NCBI RefSeq assembly: GCF_000442255.1
Contig: NZ_KE557273.1
Span: 87,905-151,904 of the forward strand
DNA from: Salipiger mucosus DSM 16094
GTDB taxonomy: Bacteria; Pseudomonadota; Alphaproteobacteria; Rhodobacterales; Rhodobacteraceae
Reading direction: 5' to 3'
Length of the DNA: 64,000 bases
Part shown: piece after piece, positions 1-7,354 of the stretch
Layout of the letters: each line of letters starts with the position of its first letter
How positions within the stretch are numbered: the stretch's first letter is position 1
Program-made: the position numbers and the translations under genes
Notes under the pieces: generated by a model
Databases searched by the model: none
Told to the model about the DNA's origin: nothing
Seen by the model: the letters and a program-made list of their open reading frames with translations, nothing else

Positions 1-104
1 AGGACGCCCACGCGGAGGAAAGCAACGCCGCGACCGAGGACTACCGCGTCGAGGTCATGCGCAAGCTCGAGGCGATCGAGGCGCGGCTCGACAAGCGGGA
101 GTGA
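1..104 (+). CDS. 3' end of an unidentified gene (5' part outside window)
   Basis: Only the last 33 codons are visible, read from position 3 to the TGA at 102-104. The peptide is highly charged (Glu, Asp, Arg, Lys) with leucine, isoleucine and methionine at roughly helical spacing near the end (RKLEAIEARLDKRE), so it is probably a helical or coiled-coil tail. I do not recognise the family and assign no function. The stop codon lies inside the first copy of a 27-base tandem duplication. Confidence 0.6.
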   Translation, partial: DAHAEESNAATEDYRVEVMRKLEAIEARLDKRE

Positions 105-148
105 TTGCCGCGGAGCGGCGGGCGGGAGTGATTGCCCCGGCGCGGCGG
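95..148. repeat. 27-bp direct tandem duplication spanning a stop codon
   Basis: Bases 95-121 and 122-148 are adjacent copies of the same 27-mer (beginning GCGGGAGTGATTGCC), differing at two positions. The first copy contains the last codons and TGA of the upstream gene; the second repeats that stop outside the gene. The unit length is a multiple of three. Confidence 0.8.
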
Positions 149-167
149 GCCGGGTAGACCGGCCGCC

Positions 168-527
168 ATGCGCATTCTCGAGAACGTCATCAGCGACCGC
201 GGCTCGAAATACGCGGTCTCGGGCGCGCCCTGCCATTCCGAGGCCGAGGCCAAGGTGCTGCTCAAGGAACTGGTGCGGCGCAAGAAGTTCGCCAAGGCCA
301 CGCACAACACCTGGGGCCTGCTGACCGCCGACGGCCCGGTCAAGAACGACGACGGCGAATCCGGCGCGGGCATGGTGATCCTGCGGATGCTGGAGCGCGA
401 GGGGCTGACCGACCACCTGATCGTGGTCACGCGCTGGTTCGGCGGCAAGCACCTGGGCGGCGACCGCTTTCGCCACGTGCAGGAAGCGGTGCGCATCTAC
501 CTCGATGACATCGGGCACGGCGGCTGA
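168..527 (+). CDS. YigZ/IMPACT (UPF0029) family protein
   Basis: A 119-residue protein from ATG 168 (MRILENVISDRGSKYAV). An open frame extends upstream to 132, but that part is repeat-derived and Pro/Gly/Arg-rich, so 168 is preferred. It carries the IMPACT/YigZ core: a histidine-containing N-terminal strand, a GESGAGMVILRML stretch near the middle, then VVTRWFGGKHLGG, matching the family signature of an aromatic residue followed by GG.xLG. It is shorter than E. coli YigZ (about 200 residues), lacking the C-terminal domain. Members are linked to translation control in eukaryotes; the bacterial role is unclear. The family is clear, the function is not. Confidence 0.85.
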   Translation: MRILENVISDRGSKYAVSGAPCHSEAEAKVLLKELVRRKKFAKATHNTWGLLTADGPVKNDDGESGAGMVILRMLEREGLTDHLIVVTRWFGGKHLGGDRFRHVQEAVRIYLDDIGHGG

Positions 528-537
528 GCCGCGCGGC

Positions 538-1428
538 TCACTCGCCGTCGATCAGAACGGCCTCGACGCGCCGGTTGGCCTCGCGGCCCTCCTCGGTGAG
601 GTTCGTGGCCTCGGGCGCGAGATATCCCACGCCCTCGGCGTCGATCTGCCCGTCGGGCACGCCGCGCTCGCGCAGGTAGGCGACCGCCGCCGCCGCCCGC
701 TCGCGCGAGAGCGCGCGGTTGGCCTCGAGCGAGCCCACCGCGTCGGTGTGCCCCACGAAGACGATGCGTCGCTCCGGGTTGGCCCCGAGGTAGTCGGCCA
801 GCGCGTCGAGCGAGCCGATGGCGTCCTCGGCCAGGGCAGCGGAGCCGGAGGAGAAGGTCAGATCGGTCAGCACCACGTGCCCCTCCGCCTCGAGTCTGCG
901 CGCGAGGTCGCCCGTGGGCGGGGATTCGACCGGAGGCGCGTCGGCCTCGACCTCCGCCTCCTCGGCCTCGGTGCCACCGGCGCGGATCACCTGCACATGG
1001 CCCGCCGTCTCGCTGCGGCTGACCAGCAGCGAGATATAGGCGCCGTCCGGTCCCTGTGCCGAGAGGAAGCGGTAGTCGGTCAGGTCGACGTACATCTCGG
1101 GGGCCTGCATGACCTCGGTTCCGAAGCGGAAGTCGAAGCCCCCGCAGGCCTGGTCGGCGCAGTCGAGCAGCACCTCCCAGCCGGCCTCGGTCACCTGCTC
1201 GCGAAGGGGGCCAAGGATCTGCAGCGGCGTGAGCCCGGTGGCCTCGATCCGCCAGGCCTGCCGCAGGATGCGCCCCTCGACCGCGCGGGTCGGGATACCG
1301 GCATCCACGCGCCAGGGGCCGGTCGGCATCGCGTAGCTGTCCGGGTCGGTCACCGACTCGGCTGTCAGTCGCGCGCCCTCGGGCAGCGACAGGTCGAGCG
1401 CCGGCAGCGGCGTCGCCCAGAGCAGCAC
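538..1428 (-). CDS. OmpA-family peptidoglycan-binding protein
   Basis: About 296 residues with a C-terminal OmpA domain at roughly 180-290: the motif GHTDAVGSLEANRALSRERA matches the peptidoglycan-binding signature (GHTD, N, LS..RA). The N-terminal half is an uncharacterised periplasmic region with two closely spaced cysteines (CADQAC), followed by an Ala/Glu-rich linker. The first usable start in this frame is GTG 1428, giving a very short hydrophobic leader (VLLWATPLPA). The frame upstream encodes an Arg-rich stretch that would make a normal signal peptide but has no start codon; see the finding on a possible 5' frameshift. Likely an outer-membrane or periplasmic anchor to the cell wall. 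Confidence 0.85.
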   Translation of the reverse strand: MLLWATPLPALDLSLPEGARLTAESVTDPDSYAMPTGPWRVDAGIPTRAVEGRILRQAWRIEATGLTPLQILGPLREQVTEAGWEVLLDCADQACGGFDFRFGTEVMQAPEMYVDLTDYRFLSAQGPDGAYISLLVSRSETAGHVQVIRAGGTEAEEAEVEADAPPVESPPTGDLARRLEAEGHVVLTDLTFSSGSAALAEDAIGSLDALADYLGANPERRIVFVGHTDAVGSLEANRALSRERAAAAVAYLRERGVPDGQIDAEGVGYLAPEATNLTEEGREANRRVEAVLIDGE

Positions 1429-1473
1429 GACAAGAAGCGGCGCGCGCCTAGCGCGCCTGCCGCGTGGTAGTCG

Positions 1474-2022
1474 TCATTCGGCCGCATGTCGGTGGCCGAG
1501 GCCACGCGGTTGGTCATGTTGAAGAATCCCGCCACGTTGGCGGATGTCCCAGGACTGTCGCGGTCGGAAAAGCCCGGCCTCGCGCAGTGCCTCGCGGTCG
1601 GCCTCGACCACGGTGGCGCTGGCCTTGGTCACCTTCTCGGCAAAGGCCAGCATGGCGTGCTGCCGCGCGTCGAGGTCGGCCACGCGCCAGTTCATCACCA
1701 GCATCTCGCCCAGCTTCGGGTCGCCCGAGAGCTGCCGCACGGCGGCGCCGTGCGCGGTCAGGCAGTAGAAGCACTTGTTCACCGACGAGACGACCACGGC
1801 GATCATCTCGCGCTCGAGCTTGGTCAGGCCCGAGTCGGCCAGCATCAGTTCGTTGTAGAGTGCGGTGAAGGCGTTGAGCTTGTCGATGTCGAAGGCATGC
1901 GCCTTCAGCACGTTGGGCACGATGCCAAGCTTGTCCTGGCAGATGTCGAAGTATTTCTGCGTCTCGGGCGGCAGGGGATCCACCATCGGCAGATCCAGCG
2001 CGGTGGGCAGCTCTTTGGTCAT
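1474..2022 (-). CDS. peroxidase-related (AhpD-like/carboxymuconolactone decarboxylase fold) protein, C-terminus out of frame
   Basis: ATG 2022 (MTKELPTALDLPMVDPL) opens a protein of about 182 residues of the uncharacterised peroxidase-related family. It has the AhpD-type redox motif KCFYCLTAHG (CxxC followed by His). Up to EADREALREAGL the sequence looks intact; after that the frame reads GLFRPRQSWDIRQRGG, unlike the family, while the conserved tail (ANVAGFFNMTNRVASATDM, then RPNDDYH) lies in another frame at about 1450-1541. One extra base in the A4 run at 1568-1571 plus nearby indels would explain this. The annotated frame may therefore be a sequencing artefact or a decaying gene. It follows the GNAT gene by one base. 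Confidence 0.75.
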   Translation of the reverse strand: MTKELPTALDLPMVDPLPPETQKYFDICQDKLGIVPNVLKAHAFDIDKLNAFTALYNELMLADSGLTKLEREMIAVVVSSVNKCFYCLTAHGAAVRQLSGDPKLGEMLVMNWRVADLDARQHAMLAFAEKVTKASATVVEADREALREAGLFRPRQSWDIRQRGGILQHDQPRGLGHRHAAE

Positions 2023-2023
2023 G

Positions 2024-2749
2024 TCACGTCTCGCTCCTCCTGCGGTAGTGATACCGCCCGGCGCGCGAAAACCCAAGCGACCGGTAGAGCCCCATTGCCG
2101 CCGCGTTGTCCGTCAGGCAGAGCACCGACATCCAGTGCGCGCCCTGCGTTTCGGCCCAGACGGCGGCCTGGCGCATCATCCACTTGCCGAGGCCCCGCCC
2201 GCGGCAGGGCGCCACGATCTCCAGCGCGTGGACCATGGCGATCTCGCCGTCGACGGCGCAGAAGGCGGTGCCCGCGGCGCGGTCGGCGGTGCGTCCGAGG
2301 ATGGTGGTCCGGGGCCCCTTGGGGCGTTCCATGATGCGCTGGCGGGCGGCGCCGATCCCGGCCTCCTCCCAGATCTCGCGCATCACCGCCAGCGGTTCGG
2401 ACACGGCGAAGGCCGTGATCCGCGGGATCGGCTCCGTCACCAGCGGCGCCAGAGGGCTCAGCCAGAGCGTCACCGGGTCGATCACCTCGTAGCTGCGCCG
2501 TGCCAGCGCCGCGTCGAGGGCCTCGTCGCCCTCGCGGATCATGAAGAGCGGATCCTGCCCCAGCAGCGCCTGCGCCTGTTCGGCCGCCTGCAGGCCGTCG
2601 GGCGTCCAGTCGCCCTCGGCGGTGGTGCAGGAGACGCGCTTGCCGCCGCCCGCGCCCTCGCGCAGCCGCCAGGGACCGGCCCGCAGGCTGCGCGCGGCTG
2701 GCCAGGTGGCATCGACGGCCTCGAGCAGCCGGGGCAGCTCCGGGGTCAT
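2024..2749 (-). CDS. GNAT family N-acetyltransferase
   Basis: A 241-residue protein with a C-terminal GNAT fold. The acetyl-CoA-binding motif A is seen in ALEIVAPCRGRGLGKWMMRQ (the R/Q-x-x-G-x-G/A type loop), followed by NAAAMGLYRSLGF, the usual motif B. The N-terminal ~100 residues are less conserved and may be a second degenerate GNAT-like half. The substrate is unknown. Its start overlaps the stop of the CinA-type gene in an ATGA, and it is followed after one base by the peroxidase-related gene, suggesting one operon of three. Confidence 0.85.
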   Translation of the reverse strand: MTPELPRLLEAVDATWPAARSLRAGPWRLREGAGGGKRVSCTTAEGDWTPDGLQAAEQAQALLGQDPLFMIREGDEALDAALARRSYEVIDPVTLWLSPLAPLVTEPIPRITAFAVSEPLAVMREIWEEAGIGAARQRIMERPKGPRTTILGRTADRAAGTAFCAVDGEIAMVHALEIVAPCRGRGLGKWMMRQAAVWAETQGAHWMSVLCLTDNAAAMGLYRSLGFSRAGRYHYRRRSET

Positions 2750-3468
2750 TTCCCGAAAATGGCGCAGAGCCGGGTCATCGCGGCGTCCACCTGTGCGCCG
2801 TCGGCGCCCCGGATCACGATGTTGGCGCCGTAGATCCCGTCGCGCTGGAACGGGTAGGAGCCGATCGAGAGCGCCGGAAAGGCCTCTGCCAACTCGCCCA
2901 GCGGTCCGGCGATCTCGCCCTCGCCGCGCTCCACCCGCAGGCTCTGCGAGAGCAGCGGCGCGCCGCCGGTGAGCGTGGGGATGACGCTGGCCACCATGGC
3001 CTCGAAGACCGTGGGCACGCCGGCCATGACGTGCACGTTTCCGATACGGAAGCCCGGCGCGGCCGAGACCGGGTTCTCGATCAGCGTGGCGCCCTCGGGG
3101 ATGCGCGCCATGCGCATGCGTGCGGCGTTGAACTCGCTCCCCTGCCGCTCGTAATGCGCGGCGAGGATGGCCCGCGCGTCGTCCCGCACGTCGATGCTCA
3201 CGCCGAAGGCCTCGGCCACGGCGTCGGCGGTGATGTCGTCATGCGTCGGCCCGATGCCGCCCGAGGTGAAGACGTGGTCATAGGCCGCGCTCAGCGCCTT
3301 CAGCGCCGTCACGATGGCGGCGCGGTCGTCGGCCACGAGCCGCGCCTCGCACAGGTCGATGCCGTGCTTGGTCAGCTCATTGGCGAGGTGGTTCATGTTG
3401 CTGTCGCGGGTGCGCCCCGACAGGATCTCGTCACCGATGACGAGCATCGCGGCGGTGGGGTTCGACAT
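2746..3468 (-). CDS. CinA N-terminal/MoaB-type molybdopterin-binding domain protein
   Basis: A 240-residue protein starting MSNPTAAMLVIGDEILSGRT, the classical opening of the CinA N-terminal domain (MoCF biosynthesis fold). The conserved TSGGIGPTHDD loop lies near residue 68, followed by a PGF.. segment and MAGVP. It lacks the C-terminal nicotinamide-nucleotide amidase domain of full CinA (about 400 residues), so it is the stand-alone short form common in alphaproteobacteria. By family it may act in nucleotide repair or cofactor chemistry; the exact role is not established. It heads the minus-strand run and is divergent from sfsA. Confidence 0.87.
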   Translation of the reverse strand: MSNPTAAMLVIGDEILSGRTRDSNMNHLANELTKHGIDLCEARLVADDRAAIVTALKALSAAYDHVFTSGGIGPTHDDITADAVAEAFGVSIDVRDDARAILAAHYERQGSEFNAARMRMARIPEGATLIENPVSAAPGFRIGNVHVMAGVPTVFEAMVASVIPTLTGGAPLLSQSLRVERGEGEIAGPLGELAEAFPALSIGSYPFQRDGIYGANIVIRGADGAQVDAAMTRLCAIFGK

Positions 3469-3518
3469 GGGGCGGCCTCTCCTTGTGCGGGCGTCTCGCC
3501 ATGGTATAGGCGGCGCCC

Positions 3519-4244
3519 ATGCGCTTTCAAACCCCCCTGGTGCCGGCCGTGCTGCTGCGGCGCTACAAACGCTTCCTCGCCGACGCGCGCCTCGAAAACG
3601 GGCGCGAGGTGACCGCGCATGTCGCCAACCCGGGCAGCATGCTGGGCCTGAAGGACCCCGGCCTGCGCATCTGGCTCGAGCCCAACGACGACCCGAAGCG
3701 CAAGCTCAAGTTCGCCTGGCGGCTGGTCGAGCACGAGGACGGTGCCTTCACCGGCGTCGACACCGGCGTGCCCAACCGCATGCTGCGCGCGGCGCTCGAG
3801 GCCGGGCAGGTGGCGGGGCTCGAAGGCTACGCGGCGGTCCGGCCCGAGGTGAGATACGGCGAGAAGAGCCGCATCGACTTCCTGCTCGAGAGCGAGGGGC
3901 GCCCCGATGCCTACGTCGAGGTCAAGTCCGTGACCCTCTCGCGCCGGCCCGGGCTGGCGGAGTTTCCCGACAGCGTGACGGCCCGCGGCGCAAAGCACCT
4001 CGCCGAGCTTTCCGCAATGGCCCGGGCCGGCCACCGCGCGGTGATGCTCTACCTCGTGCAGCGCACCGACTGCGCCGAGGTGACGCTTGCCGCCGACCTT
4101 GACCCGGCCTATGCCGCGGCCTTCGCCGCCGCGCGCGAGGCGGGCGTGGAGGTGCTGGCCTTCGACTGCGCGATCTCCCCGGAGGGTGTGGGCCTCGGCG
4201 GCGCGCTCCCCTTCACGGACACGCAGCGGGCTTCTTCTGGCTGA
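3519..4244 (+). CDS. sfsA: sugar fermentation stimulation protein homologue SfsA
   Basis: A 241-residue protein of normal SfsA length. Diagnostic segments are the OB-like N-terminus with VTAHVANPGSM and a nuclease-like core SRIDFLLESEGRPDAYVEVK followed by SVTL and FPDSVTARGAKHL (D, ExK catalytic-type residues of the PD-(D/E)xK fold). SfsA has been described as DNA-binding and linked to sugar metabolism in E. coli, but its biochemical role is unsettled. The last few codons (ASSG) are supplied by a gene-end repeat beginning CTTCTTCTGG at 4231, so the native C-terminus may have been altered. Divergent from the CinA-type gene and convergent with mscS. Confidence 0.92.
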   Translation: MRFQTPLVPAVLLRRYKRFLADARLENGREVTAHVANPGSMLGLKDPGLRIWLEPNDDPKRKLKFAWRLVEHEDGAFTGVDTGVPNRMLRAALEAGQVAGLEGYAAVRPEVRYGEKSRIDFLLESEGRPDAYVEVKSVTLSRRPGLAEFPDSVTARGAKHLAELSAMARAGHRAVMLYLVQRTDCAEVTLAADLDPAYAAAFAAAREAGVEVLAFDCAISPEGVGLGGALPFTDTQRASSG

Positions 4245-4260
4245 AAATATCCCGGAGGAG

Positions 4261-4315
4261 CCGCGGCCCTGCCGCGGCGCGGGGGCAGAGCCCCCGTCAG
4301 GCCGCGAAGCGGCCT
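4261..4315. repeat. GC-rich triple-hairpin gene-end repeat between sfsA and mscS
   Basis: Three consecutive inverted repeats: CCGCGG (4261-4266) with CCGCGG (4272-4277); CGGGGGC (4280-4286) with GCCCCCG (4290-4296); AGGCCGC (4299-4305) with GCGGCCT (4309-4315). The block follows the SfsA stop and lies between convergent genes. It resembles REP-like extragenic elements and could act as a bidirectional terminator or RNA-stability element. Confidence 0.7.
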
Positions 4316-4336
4316 CACCCCCCGAGATGGAAAAGC

Positions 4337-5206
4337 TCAGCCCGCGTCGCGCGCGTCGCTTTCCACGTGCAGCGTCCGCGTGGGAAAGGGGATCGGCACA
4401 CCCTTGGCGTCCAGCGCCTCCTTCACGGCGCGCTTCATGTCCGCCTGGTACTGGAAGTAATCGTCGGCATCGACCCAGACCCGCGCCAGGAAATCGACCG
4501 AGCTGTCGTTCAGCCCGTTGACCTGGAAGAAGGGCTCGGGATCGGACTTCGAGCGCGGGTCGGCCATGATCGTCTCGCGGATCACCGTCTCGGCCTCCTT
4601 GAGGTTGGCGCCGTAGCCCACGCCGAAGGTCCATTCCGCCCGCCGCGTGGGGTAGACCGAGTAGTTCTCGATCACGTTGCCCCAGACCTCGCTGTTGGGC
4701 ACGATGACCTGCACGTTGCTGAGGCTGGCAAGCTCGGTGGTGTTGAGCGTGATGTCCTTGACGGTGCCCATCTCGCCCGCGACCTCGATGAAATCGCCCA
4801 GCTTGATCGGGCGGAAGATGATGATCATCACGCCCGCCGCCACGTTCGACAGCGTGCCCTGCAGCGCGAGCCCGATGGCGAGACCGGCGGCACCCAGCGC
4901 GGCGATGATCGAGGTCGTCTCGACGCCGAAGGTGTTGAGCACGAAGAGCGTGGCGAACACCAGCACGGTGTAGCGCGCGATGTTGCCGAGGAAGGTGAAG
5001 AGCGTGTCGTCCAGCCGCCGGTTGCCCTTGGCGATGCCGACGATGCGCCGCTTGATCCATCCGGCGATGATGAAGCCCACGATCAGGATCAGCAGGCCCG
5101 CCACCACGTTGCCCAGCACCTGCGCGAGGAATTCCAGTGTCAGGATGTCGGACAGCGAGGTGCCCTGGTAGATGTCCATGTTCAGCAAGTCGTTCAGCGT
5201 ATCCAT
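4337..5206 (-). CDS. small-conductance mechanosensitive channel, MscS family
   Basis: A 289-residue inner-membrane protein of standard MscS length. Three hydrophobic segments occur in the first ~130 residues; TM3 is the pore-lining Gly/Ala-rich helix (AALGAAGLAIGLALQG, then TLSNVAAGVMI), leading into FRPIKLGDFIEV, the signature start of the cytoplasmic beta domain. The domain continues with VIVPNSEVWGNVIENYS and a C-terminal alpha/beta cage. It releases solutes on hypo-osmotic shock, fitting a marine or variable-salinity lifestyle (inference). Divergent from map, with a 155-base shared upstream region. Confidence 0.92.
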   Translation of the reverse strand: MDTLNDLLNMDIYQGTSLSDILTLEFLAQVLGNVVAGLLILIVGFIIAGWIKRRIVGIAKGNRRLDDTLFTFLGNIARYTVLVFATLFVLNTFGVETTSIIAALGAAGLAIGLALQGTLSNVAAGVMIIIFRPIKLGDFIEVAGEMGTVKDITLNTTELASLSNVQVIVPNSEVWGNVIENYSVYPTRRAEWTFGVGYGANLKEAETVIRETIMADPRSKSDPEPFFQVNGLNDSSVDFLARVWVDADDYFQYQADMKRAVKEALDAKGVPIPFPTRTLHVESDARDAG

Positions 5207-5361
5207 TGTCCCTCGGCTCTTGTCGTGTCCTGTCCTGGCGCCACCCCGGCGCCACCTTGAGCAACGCCGCGGCGGGCGCGGGCGTTCCCGGGGAACCCTC
5301 TGGCATTGGCGGGCCGGAGCGACTAGATAGGAAACGATTACGCGCGAAGGAGCTCTCGGGT

Positions 5362-6174
5362 TTGAGACACGACAGCAACGGCCGCACGACGCGGGACGGC
5401 ATCAGGATCTACGAGCCGGCGGATTACGCCGGCATGCACGCGGCGGGCGCGCTCGCCGCGCGGATTCTCGACGACGTGGCCCCGATGATCGAGCCTGGCC
5501 AGACCACCGGTGCGATCGACGATTTCATCCGCAACGCCGTGGAAGAGGCCGGCGCGACCTCGGCCACCATCGGTTACCGCGGCTATCAGCACGCGAGCTG
5601 CATCTCGATCAACCACGTGGTCTGCCACGGCATTCCGGGCGAGAAGAAGCTCAAGGACGGCGACATCCTGAACATCGACGTGACGGTGATCGTGGATGGC
5701 TGGTACGGCGACACCTCGCGGATGTACGTGGCGGGCAAGCTGTCGCGGAAGGCCGAGCGGCTGATCCAGGTCACGCACGATTCGCTCATGGTCGGGATCG
5801 AGGCGGTCAAGCCCGGCAACACCTTCGGCGACATCGGCAACGCGATCCAGAGCTTCGTCGAGGGTCAGCGCATGTCGGTGGTGCGCGATTTCTGCGGCCA
5901 CGGGCTGGGCCGGGTGTTCCACGCGCCGCCCAACGTGCTGCACTACGGCCGCGCGGGCAGCGGGCCGGTGCTGGAAGAGGGCATGTTCTTCACCATCGAG
6001 CCGATGGTGAACCTCGGCCGGCCCGAAACCAAGGTTCTGGCGGACGAGTGGACGGCGGTGACCCGCGACAAGTCGCTCTCGGCGCAGTTCGAGCACTCGG
6101 TCGGCGTGACGGCCGACGGGGCCGAGATCTTCACCCTGTCGCCCGGCGGGAAGTTCCACCCCACCTGGGGCTGA
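5362..6174 (+). CDS. map: type I methionine aminopeptidase
   Basis: A 270-residue enzyme removing initiator Met in the cytoplasm. I chose TTG 5362 (start of RHDSNGRTTRDGIRIYEP) because AAGGAG lies 9 bases upstream at 5347-5352 and family members begin at this point; a longer open frame to 5137 is upstream noise. The five metal ligands are visible: the two Asp in NIDVTVIVDGWYGDTSR, His in DFCGHGLGRVFH, Glu in FFTIEPMV and Glu in FEHSVGVT. It works after peptide deformylase, several of whose genes lie at 46-48 kb. A gene-end repeat follows the stop. Confidence 0.95.
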   Translation: MRHDSNGRTTRDGIRIYEPADYAGMHAAGALAARILDDVAPMIEPGQTTGAIDDFIRNAVEEAGATSATIGYRGYQHASCISINHVVCHGIPGEKKLKDGDILNIDVTVIVDGWYGDTSRMYVAGKLSRKAERLIQVTHDSLMVGIEAVKPGNTFGDIGNAIQSFVEGQRMSVVRDFCGHGLGRVFHAPPNVLHYGRAGSGPVLEEGMFFTIEPMVNLGRPETKVLADEWTAVTRDKSLSAQFEHSVGVTADGAEIFTLSPGGKFHPTWG

Positions 6175-6194
6175 GCCGCATCCGATCCTGAGGA

Positions 6195-6293
6195 GCGCGC
6201 CTGCGGCGCGCGCAGGGTTGTTTGCGTTCGGGCCACGCAGGCCCCGGGGGCGCTGCCCCCGGACCCCCATTGCGTATTTGGAACAAGAAGAAG
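6195..6293. repeat. gene-end hairpins plus GCGTATTTGG repeat, copy 1
   Basis: Between the convergent map and metallo-hydrolase genes. It holds stem GCGCGCC (6195-6201)/GGCGCGC (6205-6211), stem CCGGGGGC (6244-6251)/GCCCCCGG (6255-6262), and then the element GCGTATTTGGAACAAGAAGA from 6272, which recurs near 45001 and 48350. Probably a bidirectional terminator or extragenic repeat. Confidence 0.75.
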
Positions 6294-6300
6294 GGCCGGG

Positions 6301-7269
6301 TCAGCCCCATTTCCAGAGCGCGGGCGCGAAGCGGTAGACATCGCCGTCGCGCATGACGTGGCCGACGCCCGGGAAGGGGAAGTGGTAGCCCAGGACCGCC
6401 ATGCGGTCGGCGGCGGCCATGTCCAGCAGGCGGCGGCGCGTGGCGACGGTCTGCTCGCCGTCCATGTCGAAGTTGTTGAACCACTCCGGGTGCGCGAAGT
6501 TCGTGTAGGCATGGGTCATGGCGTCGCCTGTCGCGAGCAGCTGCTCTCCCCCGGATTCGATCATCAGGCTCATGTGGCCCGGTGTGTGGCCGGGCGTGTC
6601 GATCACGCGGATGCCCGGCGTGATCTCGTCCCCGTCCGAGATGCGGGTCCAGTCGGCGCCTTCGACCTGGATCGAGTTCTGCGCGCCGACGACGAACTGC
6701 TGCAGCTCCTGCGGAACCTGCGTGGCGAGCCCGTCCTGCATCCAGAAATCGTGTTCCTTGCCGCCGATGAGGTACTGCGCATCGGGCAGGATCGCTTCGT
6801 CGAAGTCGTCGCGGATGCCCCAGATGTGGTCGGGGTGGGCGTGGGTGATGACGACATGGGTGATCGTGGCGGCGTCGATCCCTGCGGCGTCGAGGTTCGA
6901 CATCAGCCGTCCCGCGGTGTCCAGGAAGCGGTTGCCCGAACCCACGTCGACCAGCACCTTTGCCTCGCCGAGCTCGATCAGCAGGTGATTGGTGTGGGAG
7001 TAGTTTTCCTCGGGCGAGAGGAAGTGGCGTTCGAGGAAGGCCGCGACCTCGCCCTCATCGGCGTTGACGCCCAGCCCGTCGGCGGAGAGCTTCAGCACGC
7101 CGTCCGAGATGACCGTGAGCTTGGCCTCGCCCAGCGTGAAGGAGAAATTCGCCGGGTTGCCCGCCGCCGGCGGCCCCAGCTCGGCGCGGCCGAGCGCGGG
7201 CAGGGTCAGGGCGGGGGCGGCGCTGGCCATGGCCAGGATGTCGCGGCGCGAGGGTCTGAAGATGCTCAT
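6301..7269 (-). CDS. Tat-exported MBL-fold metallo-hydrolase
   Basis: A 322-residue protein. The N-terminus MSIFRPSRRDILAMASAAPAL carries a twin-arginine motif (SRRDILAM) and hydrophobic stretch, so export folded to the periplasm is likely. The metallo-beta-lactamase fold is shown by VVITHAHPDHIWG (HxHxDH), DTPGHTPGHMSL (third His), TGDAMTH (bridging Asp) and a late GYHFPFPGVGH His. The family includes hydrolases, lactonases and sulfur-related enzymes such as SoxH-like proteins; the substrate cannot be read from sequence. A good ribosome site (GGGAGGA) precedes the ATG, and an ATTC-N8-GAAT palindrome sits 17 bases further up. Confidence 0.88.
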   Translation of the reverse strand: MSIFRPSRRDILAMASAAPALTLPALGRAELGPPAAGNPANFSFTLGEAKLTVISDGVLKLSADGLGVNADEGEVAAFLERHFLSPEENYSHTNHLLIELGEAKVLVDVGSGNRFLDTAGRLMSNLDAAGIDAATITHVVITHAHPDHIWGIRDDFDEAILPDAQYLIGGKEHDFWMQDGLATQVPQELQQFVVGAQNSIQVEGADWTRISDGDEITPGIRVIDTPGHTPGHMSLMIESGGEQLLATGDAMTHAYTNFAHPEWFNNFDMDGEQTVATRRRLLDMAAADRMAVLGYHFPFPGVGHVMRDGDVYRFAPALWKWG

Positions 7270-7285
7270 GAAGTCCTCCCTTTTT

Positions 7286-7301
7286 ATTCACGTATTTGAA
7301 T
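7286..7301. promoter_or_regulatory. ATTC-N8-GAAT palindrome (SqrR/BigR-like box) upstream of the metallo-hydrolase
   Basis: ATTCA (7286-7290), six bases, TGAAT (7297-7301): an inverted repeat reading ATTC-N8-GAAT. This spacing equals the box I recall for SqrR, the ArsR-type persulfide-sensing repressor of Rhodobacter. It lies 17-32 bases upstream of the start codon, where a repressor could block transcription. The assignment rests on motif shape only; no sqrR gene is in the window. Confidence 0.4.
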
Positions 7302-7354
7302 GAGGCTAGCGTGGGCTGCGCGAAATGCCAAAGCCAAAGCGGCCGGCGCGACGG

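Noticed and set aside
5137..5361. N-terminal extension of methionine aminopeptidase by 75 codons
   Set aside because: The extension is Arg/Pro/Ser-rich, overlaps the mscS start on the other strand, and family members begin at the TTG at 5362, which has a good ribosome site.
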